In this document: positions 9,301 to 15,853 of the stretch, piece after piece | How positions within the stretch are numbered: the stretch's first letter is position 1 | How the letters are laid out: every line of letters begins with the position of its first letter | Assembly (NCBI GenBank): GCA_016471375.1 | Contig: WGLZ01000076.1 | Span: 1-38,299 of the forward strand | DNA from: Cyanobacteria bacterium RI_101 | GTDB taxonomy: Bacteria; Cyanobacteriota; Cyanobacteriia; Cyanobacteriales; Microcystaceae | Length of the DNA stretch: 38,299 bases | Reading direction: 5' to 3' | Notes under the pieces: generated by a model | What the model saw: only the letters and a program-made list of their open reading frames with translations | Database searches by the model: none | What the model was told of the DNA's origin: nothing | Translations under genes and position numbers: made by a program

Positions 9301-9592
9301 GGAGCACCGTCAAGACCGTTTCCAGCGCCGACCGGCCGGTGGTGGGGTGAATATCCGTAGGAATCCCCCGACCGTTATCCACCACTGTCACGGAGCCGTC
9401 AGGATTAATATCGATTTCAATATGGGTGCAGTAACCCGCCAGCGCCTCGTCAATGGCGTTGTCCACCACTTCGTAAACCAGATGGTGCAGACCCTTGGGG
9501 CCCGTGGAGCCGATATACATCCCCGGACGTTTCCGTACCGGCTCCAGCCCTTCGAGGACTTGAATTTGATCGGCGCTGTAGTTACTGGTCAT
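6365..9592 (-). CDS. gyrB: DNA gyrase subunit B interrupted by an intein
   Basis: The frame has 1075 codons, of which 435 (residues 434-868) are intein; the spliced product is 640 residues, normal for GyrB. The N-terminal GHKL ATPase has [13 protein letters not shown] and [14 protein letters not shown]. The TOPRIM domain starts [11 protein letters not shown], broken by the intein exactly after GG, and continues [14 protein letters not shown] and [17 protein letters not shown]. The C-terminus has [20 protein letters not shown]. Gyrase introduces negative supercoils with GyrA, which is not in this window. GGAGAGAT precedes ATG 9592. Confidence 0.97.
   Translation of the reverse strand: [1075 protein letters not shown]
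6989..8293 (-). mobile_element. GyrB intein with HNH homing endonuclease
   Basis: The intein is 435 residues, Cys1 to Asn435, followed by extein Ser. Splicing blocks are [27 protein letters not shown] (with His76), [20 protein letters not shown] and the final VFVHN. This matches the Synechocystis-type GyrB intein in insertion site, length and motifs. Residues about 151-180 ([20 protein letters not shown]) form an HNH nuclease core. Residues about 220-335 hold several short W-x-(D/N)-(D/E) repeats resembling NUMOD-type DNA-binding modules. Only one GGCGCC was seen in the whole element, and its middle is AT-richer than gyrB, as expected for a mobile insert. The splicing residues look intact. 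Confidence 0.95.
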
Positions 9593-9789
9593 ATCTCTCC
9601 AATTTTTGCCGAATTAGGGGCTGGCTGGCCCGGATGACAAAAGACCCCAAGATTCTATCACATCGGGGTTACAGGCGCCGAGAGACCTAAATGATTTAAG
9701 GTTTCAGTCGGGGATCTAGCGGGGTAATTCGCCAGCGCGCCGTCCCTGGGTAAAATAACCTTAGCGTTGGCGTTTCTTCCCAGCATCCT

Positions 9790-10749
9790 ATGACGACTCC
9801 CCTCCAGACTCCCGAACCCGCGGCGGTGGACGCCTGGCGACTGAGCAAAACCTACCGCACCGGCTTTTGGCTCAATCAAAAAGCGCGTTCCCTCCAGGAA
9901 CTCTCCCTCTCCGTCAGCGCCGGGGAAACCTTTGGATTATTGGGCCCCAACGGCGCCGGTAAAACGACCTTGCTCAAGATTCTCCTAGGGGTGATTCGTC
10001 CCACCACCGGCGGCGGCACCCTCTTGGGCAAACCCATCGGCGACCGGGCGACGAAACAACGGTTGGGCTACCTGCCGGAAAACGCCTATTTTTACGATTA
10101 CCTCACCGCTTGGGAATTTTTGACCTTTGTGGGAGGGTTGTTCCAATTACCCCAACCGGCGCTGAAAAAACGGATTGAGGCGCTGTTGGAACTGGTGGGG
10201 CTGGATCTGAAAACCGCCAAGAAGAAGCAACTACGCCAATACTCCAAGGGAATGCTGCAACGGGTGGGCATGGCCCAGGCGCTGATCAACGACCCGGAGG
10301 TGGTTTTCCTCGACGAACCCATGTCCGGTCTTGATCCCTTGGGGCGTTATCAGGTGCGGGAAATTATCCTGGCGCTGAAGGAACAGGGCAAAACCATTTT
10401 TTTCAATTCCCACATCCTGGCGGACGTGGAGCAGATCTGCGACCGCATCGCCATCTTGGCCCGGGGGGAACTCCTCTGCGTCGGCTCCCTAGAAGAATTA
10501 TTAGGACGCTCCGATGTTTACCATGTGACGGTGAGCGGCGCAAGTCAAGAACAACTCCAGCCCTGGTTAGAGGGAGTGTGGGTTGAGGACGGTCTCTGGC
10601 ATGGGCAACTGCGGGGAGCTCCCGAGGCGTTTTTAGCCCAACTGCCCCACTGGAACGCGCGGTTAGCGAACCTAACCCAAGCTCGGGCGTCCTTGGAGGA
10701 TTACTTTATCCAACAGTTACGGGAGCGGGGCATTACCTCCAGCCAGTAG
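9790..10749 (+). CDS. ABC transporter ATP-binding protein
   Basis: The protein has 319 residues. Walker A GPNGAGKTT is at 52-60, the signature region is QYSKGMLQRVGMAQAL, and Walker B VVFLDEP contains D175 and E176. The H-loop is in IFFNSHILADVEQ. A C-terminal domain of about 90 residues follows, as in exporter ATPases of the CcmA/NatA type. No permease gene is adjacent, so its membrane partner is elsewhere and the substrate cannot be told. It is divergent from gyrB, 197 bases away. Confidence 0.88.
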   Translation: MTTPLQTPEPAAVDAWRLSKTYRTGFWLNQKARSLQELSLSVSAGETFGLLGPNGAGKTTLLKILLGVIRPTTGGGTLLGKPIGDRATKQRLGYLPENAYFYDYLTAWEFLTFVGGLFQLPQPALKKRIEALLELVGLDLKTAKKKQLRQYSKGMLQRVGMAQALINDPEVVFLDEPMSGLDPLGRYQVREIILALKEQGKTIFFNSHILADVEQICDRIAILARGELLCVGSLEELLGRSDVYHVTVSGASQEQLQPWLEGVWVEDGLWHGQLRGAPEAFLAQLPHWNARLANLTQARASLEDYFIQQLRERGITSSQ

Positions 10750-10848
10750 GACTCATCCAGCGACGGCGCCGAATGTTGGGGTCCAACCCTAGTCAAGCGC
10801 CAACTTGCCCTAGTATGATTACCTGTTGCCCTCCTTTGCCGACGCGCT

Positions 10849-12642
10849 ATGAGTCCTTCCCCCTTGCCCCGTTGCACAAAAATTGTGGCCACGATTGGCC
10901 CCGCCAGCAATAAAAAGGAAGTCCTCAGAAAACTAATTCAAGCCGGCGCGACGACTTTTCGGCTCAATTTTTCCCACGGCACCCACGAAGACCACCACAA
11001 CAGTATTCGTCTGATTCGTCAGACCGCCTTTGAACTAAACCAGCCGGTGGGCATTTTACAGGATCTACAGGGGCCCAAAATTCGGGTGGGTAAATTCCTC
11101 AACGACAGCCAATCTATCGTCCTCCAGTCCGGCGATCCCTATATCCTCACCAGTCGCAAGGTGGAATGCGATCAAACTATTAGCTCCATCAGCTACGCCC
11201 AATTAGCGGAAGAAGTGCCCAACGGCGCTCGCATTCTCCTAGACGACGGCAAGCTCGAAATGCGGGTGGAAAAAGTGGATTTAGAAAACCGAGACCTTTA
11301 TTGTCGAGTCGTGGTGGGAGGGACTCTTTCTAGCAATAAAGGGGTTAATTTTCCGGGGGTTTATCTGTCCGTCAAGGCGCTGACGGAAAAGGACCGGGAA
11401 GATTTGATGTTTGGGCTAGATCAGGGGGTGGATTGGGTGGCGCTCAGCTTTGTCCGCAACCCGGAGGATATTGACGAAATTAAGAGCCTCATCGCCGCCG
11501 CGGGCAAAAACGTGCCGGTGATCGCCAAAATTGAAAAACACGAAGCCATCGCCGATATGCAGGCGGTGTTGGAAAAATGCGACGGGGTGATGGTGGCTCG
11601 GGGGGATTTGGGCGTGGAGTTGCCCGCCGAAGACGTGCCGATTTTACAGAAGAAACTGATCGCCACGGCGAACCAGTTGGGGATTCCGGTGATCACCGCC
11701 ACCCAGATGTTAGACAGCATGGTCAGTAATCCCCGCCCCACCCGGGCGGAGGTCTCGGACGTGGCCAACGCCATTCTCGACGGCACCGACGCCGTCATGC
11801 TCTCCAACGAAACCGCCATCGGCAAATTTCCCGTGGAAGCGGTGGCCATGATGGCCACCATCGCCGAGCGCATTGAAAAAGAGGAAATCCATTCCCAGCG
11901 AGCCAACAGTCGCCAGACTTCTGTCCCCAACGCCATTTCCGCCGCGGTCAGCGATATCGCCCAGACCCTCAAAGCGTCGGCTATTATGACCCTCACCAAA
12001 ACCGGCGCCACGGCCCGCAACGTCTCAAAATTTCGCCCCAAGACCCCGATCCTAGCGGTGACGCCCCATGTGGACGTCTCTCGGAAACTGCAACTGGTCT
12101 GGGGCGTTAAACCCTTACTGGTGTTGGATCTGCCTTCCACCACCCAAACCTTTCAAGCGGCCATCAACGTCGCCCAGGAAAGCGCCGATTTGCGGGACGG
12201 GGATTTAGTGGTGATGACGGCGGGCACCCTCCAAGGGGTGGCGGGTTCGACGGATTTAATTAAGGTCGAGGTGGTGAAAGCGATCCTAGGGCGGGGCGTG
12301 GGCATCGGGCAGGGCGCCGTCAGCGGTCGGGCGAGGGTCGCTAGCAGTCCCAAGGATATTAGTCAGTTCACCGCCGGAGAAATTTTGGTGGTGCCGGGCA
12401 CCAGCGCCGAATATGTGGAGATGATGCGCAAGGCCGCGGGGATTATCACCGAAGACTCCAGTCTCAGCAGTCACGCCGCGGTCATCGGTCTGCGTCTGGG
12501 GGTGCCGGTGATTGTGGGCTTCAAACAAGCGACCCAAACCATCCGGGACGGCTCCATCCTCACCCTAGACACCCAGAAGGGATTGGTTTACTCCGGCGCT
12601 AAGGTGAGCGTCCTCAATAGCGACCATAGTTTACTCTCCTAA
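10849..12642 (+). CDS. pyk: Pyruvate kinase with C-terminal PEP-utilising domain
   Basis: The enzyme (597 residues) converts phosphoenolpyruvate and ADP to pyruvate and ATP, the last step of glycolysis. The barrel opens TKIVATIGPASN and has NFSHGTHEDH, LQGPKIRVG, VPVIAKIEKHEAI, VARGDLGVELP and ITATQMLDSM. Beyond the usual 470-480 residues is an extra domain of about 100 residues with GRARVASSP and DSSLSSHAAVIG, the mobile PEP-utiliser domain common in cyanobacterial and Bacillus enzymes. The FTR1 gene starts 6 bases after the stop, suggesting one transcript. Confidence 0.96.
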   Translation: MSPSPLPRCTKIVATIGPASNKKEVLRKLIQAGATTFRLNFSHGTHEDHHNSIRLIRQTAFELNQPVGILQDLQGPKIRVGKFLNDSQSIVLQSGDPYILTSRKVECDQTISSISYAQLAEEVPNGARILLDDGKLEMRVEKVDLENRDLYCRVVVGGTLSSNKGVNFPGVYLSVKALTEKDREDLMFGLDQGVDWVALSFVRNPEDIDEIKSLIAAAGKNVPVIAKIEKHEAIADMQAVLEKCDGVMVARGDLGVELPAEDVPILQKKLIATANQLGIPVITATQMLDSMVSNPRPTRAEVSDVANAILDGTDAVMLSNETAIGKFPVEAVAMMATIAERIEKEEIHSQRANSRQTSVPNAISAAVSDIAQTLKASAIMTLTKTGATARNVSKFRPKTPILAVTPHVDVSRKLQLVWGVKPLLVLDLPSTTQTFQAAINVAQESADLRDGDLVVMTAGTLQGVAGSTDLIKVEVVKAILGRGVGIGQGAVSGRARVASSPKDISQFTAGEILVVPGTSAEYVEMMRKAAGIITEDSSLSSHAAVIGLRLGVPVIVGFKQATQTIRDGSILTLDTQKGLVYSGAKVSVLNSDHSLLS

Positions 12643-12648
12643 GCGCTT

Positions 12649-13566
12649 ATGGATCTCTCCAGTGGTTTACCCGTTTTTCTCGTCACCCTCCGGGAAGGCT
12701 TTGAGGCGGCGCTGGTGATCGGCATTGTCTTCGCCTATCTGCAAAAAGCCGGACAAACCCGTTTAAACCGCTGGGTCTATCAGGGCATGGCCGGGGGCGT
12801 TGTCGCCAGCGTCCTGGTGGGCTTTCTGCTGGCGGGCATTCTTCAAGGCGTCAGCGCCGCCCCCAGTCCCTACACGCCGATTCTTAAGCAACTCTTGGCG
12901 GCGCTCTTCGGGATCTTGGCTATCGGTCTCCTGAGTTGGATGTTGATCTGGATGACCCGCCAAGCCCGGAATTTAAAATCCCAGGTGGAAGCGGACATCG
13001 CCGAGGCGTTGGCCCGAGAACAGGCCGGGCGTCTGGTGGCGCTGGCGGTTTTTATCGCCGTGCTTCAGGAGGGGTTTGAAACCGTTTTATTTATCGCCGC
13101 CCAAGCCCAGTCCGGTTGGCGGGGGCCGATCCTCGGCGCTGTGGCGGGGGTGATGGGCGCCGCTCTCTTGGGCTATTTACTGTTTAATGTGGGCTTAAAG
13201 ATTGATTTGCGGCGCTTTTTCCAAGTCCTCGGCGTCTTGCTCTTACTGGTCATCGGCGGTTTGCTGATTGGGACGCTCAAGAACCTCAACGGCGCCGTCG
13301 AAACTTTAAGCGCTCTAATTCCCGCCTACCGTTCCTGGTGCTGGACGCCGGGAGACTCCTGTTTGCTCGGCCCTCTGGTCTGGGACGGCGCCAACATTTT
13401 ACCCGACGGCCAGTTTCCGGGGATTCTCCTCAAGGCGCTGTTGGGCTACCGCCAAACTCTTTACCTCGGACAAGTCGGCGCTTATGGGCTGTTTTGGCTC
13501 ATTGTCGGCGGTTTGTATTTTTCCCAGGGCGGGAAAACCCGAGCCGAGAAAGCGCCTCAGCTTTAA
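12649..13566 (+). CDS. FTR1-family iron permease
   Basis: This 305-residue membrane protein has about seven hydrophobic helices and fits the FTR1/EfeU family of high-affinity iron permeases. The first iron-binding REGFE is at residues 15-19. The second motif reads QEGFE at 140-144, with Gln in place of the Arg of the usual REXXE while both Glu residues are kept. No multicopper oxidase or EfeO/EfeB partner is nearby. It begins 6 bases after pyk and is probably co-transcribed with it. It lies just before the zinc cassette, but nothing seen links their regulation. Confidence 0.88.
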   Translation: MDLSSGLPVFLVTLREGFEAALVIGIVFAYLQKAGQTRLNRWVYQGMAGGVVASVLVGFLLAGILQGVSAAPSPYTPILKQLLAALFGILAIGLLSWMLIWMTRQARNLKSQVEADIAEALAREQAGRLVALAVFIAVLQEGFETVLFIAAQAQSGWRGPILGAVAGVMGAALLGYLLFNVGLKIDLRRFFQVLGVLLLLVIGGLLIGTLKNLNGAVETLSALIPAYRSWCWTPGDSCLLGPLVWDGANILPDGQFPGILLKALLGYRQTLYLGQVGAYGLFWLIVGGLYFSQGGKTRAEKAPQL

Positions 13567-13586
13567 GCGGCGCCGACGCCGCCTTT
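13567..13586 (+). terminator. Possible terminator after the FTR1 gene
   Basis: GCGGCG (13567-13572) pairs with CGCCGC (13577-13582) around CCGA, immediately after the TAA stop, followed by CTTT. The T-run is short, so efficiency is uncertain. It would separate the pyk-FTR1 unit from smtA. Confidence 0.4.
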
Positions 13587-13714
13587 GAAGAAAAAACGGG
13601 AGAGGGCTTCGCTAAGACTGCCGGCGAAGAGCGACAGGGTTGATTCGCCGCGAGCAGACCCGGCTCCCGACCCATGACCGCGGCGTTAAGAATCGTAACA
13701 AAATCTTCCCAACG

Positions 13715-13744
13715 ATACTTGAACAGGCATTCAGGTGTTAAGAT
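13715..13744 (+). promoter_or_regulatory. SmtB-type operator and promoter of smtA
   Basis: ATACTTGAACAGGCATTCAG carries the imperfect palindrome TGAA (13720-13723) - six bases - TTCA (13730-13733), flanked by ATA and TGT as in 12-2-12 sites bound by SmtB/ArsR zinc repressors. It closely resembles the Synechococcus smt operator. It sits 34-63 bases before the smtA ATG. TTGAAC (13719) could be a -35 box, and the AT-rich TAAGATAAA after 13739 the -10 region. Repressor binding here would block transcription until zinc releases SmtB. Confidence 0.7.
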
Positions 13745-13777
13745 AAAAACAGTTAACTTCCCTAGGAGGAAATCCCC

Positions 13778-13945
13778 ATGACCACCGTCACCCAAATGAA
13801 ATGCGCCTGCGAGTCCTGCCTCTGTATCGTCTCCCTCGACAAAGCTGTAATGAAAGACGGCAAACCCTATTGCAGTGAAGCCTGCGCCAGCGGCCACGCA
13901 ACCGGCGCCGGTTGCGGCCACAGCGGTTGTAATTGCCGCGCTTAG
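13778..13945 (+). CDS. smtA: Bacterial metallothionein SmtA
   Basis: This 55-residue protein buffers zinc and cadmium in the cytoplasm through a Cys/His metal cluster. It contains nine cysteines (9, 11, 14, 16, 32, 36, 46, 51, 53) in the SmtA pattern: MKCACESCLCIVS, then YCSEACASGH, then GCGHSGCNCRA, with His40 and His48 as further ligands. The length is typical. A strong AGGAGGA ribosome binding site lies at 13764-13770. An SmtB-type operator precedes it and smtB follows, which supports the identification. Confidence 0.95.
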   Translation: MTTVTQMKCACESCLCIVSLDKAVMKDGKPYCSEACASGHATGAGCGHSGCNCRA

Positions 13946-13949
13946 ACCC

Positions 13950-13967
13950 TTAAGCTAGGAAGCTTAA
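13950..13967 (+). promoter_or_regulatory. Perfect hairpin between smtA and smtB
   Basis: TTAAGCT AGGA AGCTTAA forms a 7-base-pair stem with a 4-base loop in the 35-base gap between the genes. There is no T-run. It could slow read-through into smtB, or protect the smtA message from 3' decay, making metallothionein more abundant than repressor. Inference from position and structure only. Confidence 0.45.
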
Positions 13968-13980
13968 CCTGAGCCGCTTT

Positions 13981-14355
13981 ATGACCGATTTTAATCCAGA
14001 TCTAGGGGAAGACCTCCGTTGCGAGCTTCCCCTTTCCGCTCACCAGGGCTGTTCCGCCATTCTCCCCGTCTCTAAAGCCCAGCGCCTAGCGGAATTTTTA
14101 AGTATTTTGGCCGACCCCAACCGTCTGCGGATTATTTCTCTACTAGCGGAGGGAGAACGTTGCGTGGGGGACATCGCCGCCGCGGTAGCCATGAGCGAAT
14201 CCGCCGTCTCTCACCAACTGCGGGTTCTACGGGCGAACCGTCTGGCGGATTACCGTCGCCAGGGGCGCCATATTTTTTACCGTCTCGACGACGATCATAT
14301 TTTGACCTTCTATCAGGCTCTGGTCGATCACATTGACCATATTGAGCCGGAGTAG
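13981..14355 (+). CDS. smtB: Zinc-responsive ArsR/SmtB-family repressor
   Basis: The protein has 124 residues with a winged helix-turn-helix; the recognition helix is SESAVSHQLRVLRANRL. Residue numbers coincide with Synechococcus SmtB: Cys14, Cys61 and Asp64 of the alpha3N site, and Asp104, His106 and His117 of the alpha5 regulatory site. Position 120, Glu in SmtB, is His here (DHIDHIE), which could still bind zinc. It should repress smtA at the upstream operator and release DNA on zinc binding. It lies in tandem after smtA, not divergently as in Synechococcus. No clear Shine-Dalgarno sequence precedes ATG 13981. Confidence 0.9.
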   Translation: MTDFNPDLGEDLRCELPLSAHQGCSAILPVSKAQRLAEFLSILADPNRLRIISLLAEGERCVGDIAAAVAMSESAVSHQLRVLRANRLADYRRQGRHIFYRLDDDHILTFYQALVDHIDHIEPE

Positions 14356-14412
14356 AACGCTCCGGCCCGCCCGCAAGACGACCGGCGTTTTCTCCCTCGC
14401 CCTTGGGAGAAA
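14346..14412. terminator. Two hairpins between convergent smtB and the DUF4278 gene
   Basis: GCCGGAG (14346-14352) pairs with CTCCGGC (14360-14366) across the smtB stop. TTTCTCCC (14389-14396) pairs with GGGAGAAA (14405-14412). Neither has a long T-run. Their place between convergent genes suggests bidirectional termination. Confidence 0.45.
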
Positions 14413-14438
14413 GCCGCGCAAGGGATAGAAATGGGAGC

Positions 14439-14831
14439 TTAATTCTGGGAGATTAAGGTCCGGTATTCTAGTTGTAGCGTGTTTACTAGGCTTTCATTGC
14501 CGGCGTCCCGGGCCCTCTCAATGCGGCGCTCTAGATTCGCCAAAAGATTCTGGAGGTGCTGTTGGCCTAAATTTTTGTTATCTTCGTCCCCAGATTGATA
14601 GCTACTCAACGGGGGACTAAGCTCTAAGGACGCCTGAAGGTTATAGTCCGGTATCGAATACTTTACCCCTCGATACTTTCGCTCGATTTGAGGCCCGGAA
14701 GCCGCCATGTGTCTGGGGTAGGGGCCCTTCTCCCCGGCCGATGGCAGGGAAACGGCGCTGGCCTCTAAGGTCTCTAGGATCGGGTTGGGGCTGGATTGGG
14801 GATAGGAAACGCCGCGGTAGGAAAGTTGCAT
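14439..14831 (-). CDS. DUF4278 domain protein
   Basis: The protein has 130 residues. I chose ATG 14831, giving MQLSYRGVSYPQSSP, because DUF4278 proteins begin with this (L)SYRGVSY motif; the longer frame to 14888 adds nothing family-like. A second motif copy, KYRGVKYSIP, lies near residues 70-80. The C-terminus is a charged helix (LQNLLANLERRIERARDAGN). DUF4278 is a small, mostly cyanobacterial family of unknown function. No signal peptide or membrane segment is seen. Confidence 0.75.
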   Translation of the reverse strand: MQLSYRGVSYPQSSPNPILETLEASAVSLPSAGEKGPYPRHMAASGPQIERKYRGVKYSIPDYNLQASLELSPPLSSYQSGDEDNKNLGQQHLQNLLANLERRIERARDAGNESLVNTLQLEYRTLISQN

Positions 14832-15055
14832 GGGGAAATGAACCTTGACTGAGCAGTGGAGAAAGGAGTCTGGCAGAGAACTCGCCAAATCTGTATCTAT
14901 TTTTACCGTTTTTTGGGGAAAATGTCAGGGTTTACCGAAAATTGACACAAATATTTATCAAAGTTCTAGGGCGGCGCCGGCCAACGGAACTGAATTGACG
15001 GAGCTAAAACTTGGCATAATTGAGATTAATACCGCTCTTTTCCTTAGAAATAGCT

Positions 15056-15811
15056 ATGAAACGGTTCGCTTTTATCCTAGTTCTCGGCGCCGTCCTCGGG
15101 GGAACCCTTCCCGCTTTAGGAGAAAGCGCCGTCGACGCTCGGGCCCAGGGATTGCTGAGCGCGGCTAGCCAGAATTTAGCGAGGGCCCGGGGATTTAGTT
15201 TTCAGAGCCAAAGCGCCTTCGAGGACATGTCCCCGGAAGGCGTTAAATTTGAGTACCACGCCGTCGCCCAGGTCTATGTCGAGCGCCCCAATCGCTTTCA
15301 GGTGAATTACCAAAGCGACCGCCGGCAAGCTCAGTTTAACTATGACGGCAAGATCTTTACCCTCTGGGACCGGTTGGCCCAAGTCTATGGAACTCTGCCG
15401 GCGCCGGGGAATAGCGACCAAATTTTAGACCGGACGGTTCGCGAATTTGACTTTCTGGTGCCCCTGACGGATCTGATCCGCTCCAACCCGACCCAGACCC
15501 TGGGGGGGAAAATCCAACGGGGTTACTATTTAGGGGAAGTGGGTCTGAACGGTCAAAAAGTTCATCATCTGGGTTTCCGGCAGGCCAACTTAGATTGGCA
15601 GATTTGGATCGACGCCGGCCCGAATCCCTTGATTCGTAAACTCCTCCTGACCTATACCCAACTAGCGGGGAATCCCCAATACAGCGCCGTTTTTGACCAG
15701 TGGAATCTGGACTGGCGTCCCCCCAGACCCGACTTTTTTACCTTTCAAGCTCCCTCTGGGGCCGCCCAAATTAATTTTTTAGTCCCTTCAGCTAACGCCC
15801 GACCGCGGTGA
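15056..15811 (+). CDS. DUF2092-family exported protein
   Basis: I chose ATG 15056, which puts the signal peptide MKRFAFILVLGAVLGGTLPA at the very start; the upstream in-frame ATG at 15020 would bury it. The mature part (about 225 residues) is beta-rich with conserved stretches FEYHAVAQVYVERPNRFQVN, YDGKIFTLW and WQIWIDAGPNPLIRKL. These are typical of DUF2092 proteins, which share a LolA/RseB-like half-barrel and may carry hydrophobic ligands in the periplasm. It is followed 42 bases later by the DUF6515 gene, probably in one operon. Substrate unknown. Confidence 0.82.
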   Translation: MKRFAFILVLGAVLGGTLPALGESAVDARAQGLLSAASQNLARARGFSFQSQSAFEDMSPEGVKFEYHAVAQVYVERPNRFQVNYQSDRRQAQFNYDGKIFTLWDRLAQVYGTLPAPGNSDQILDRTVREFDFLVPLTDLIRSNPTQTLGGKIQRGYYLGEVGLNGQKVHHLGFRQANLDWQIWIDAGPNPLIRKLLLTYTQLAGNPQYSAVFDQWNLDWRPPRPDFFTFQAPSGAAQINFLVPSANARPR

Positions 15812-15853
15812 AGCGGCGAATAAGTCAATCTTACTTACTTTTTTAGGAACAAG

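Noticed and set aside
11421-12143. 240-codon open frame on the minus strand
   Set aside because: It lies wholly inside pyk, which is clearly coding on the plus strand; the product resembles no family.
13567-13777. Possible small gene between the FTR1 gene and smtA
   Set aside because: No frame has a ribosome binding site and coding character; the region is explained by a terminator hairpin and the smt operator.
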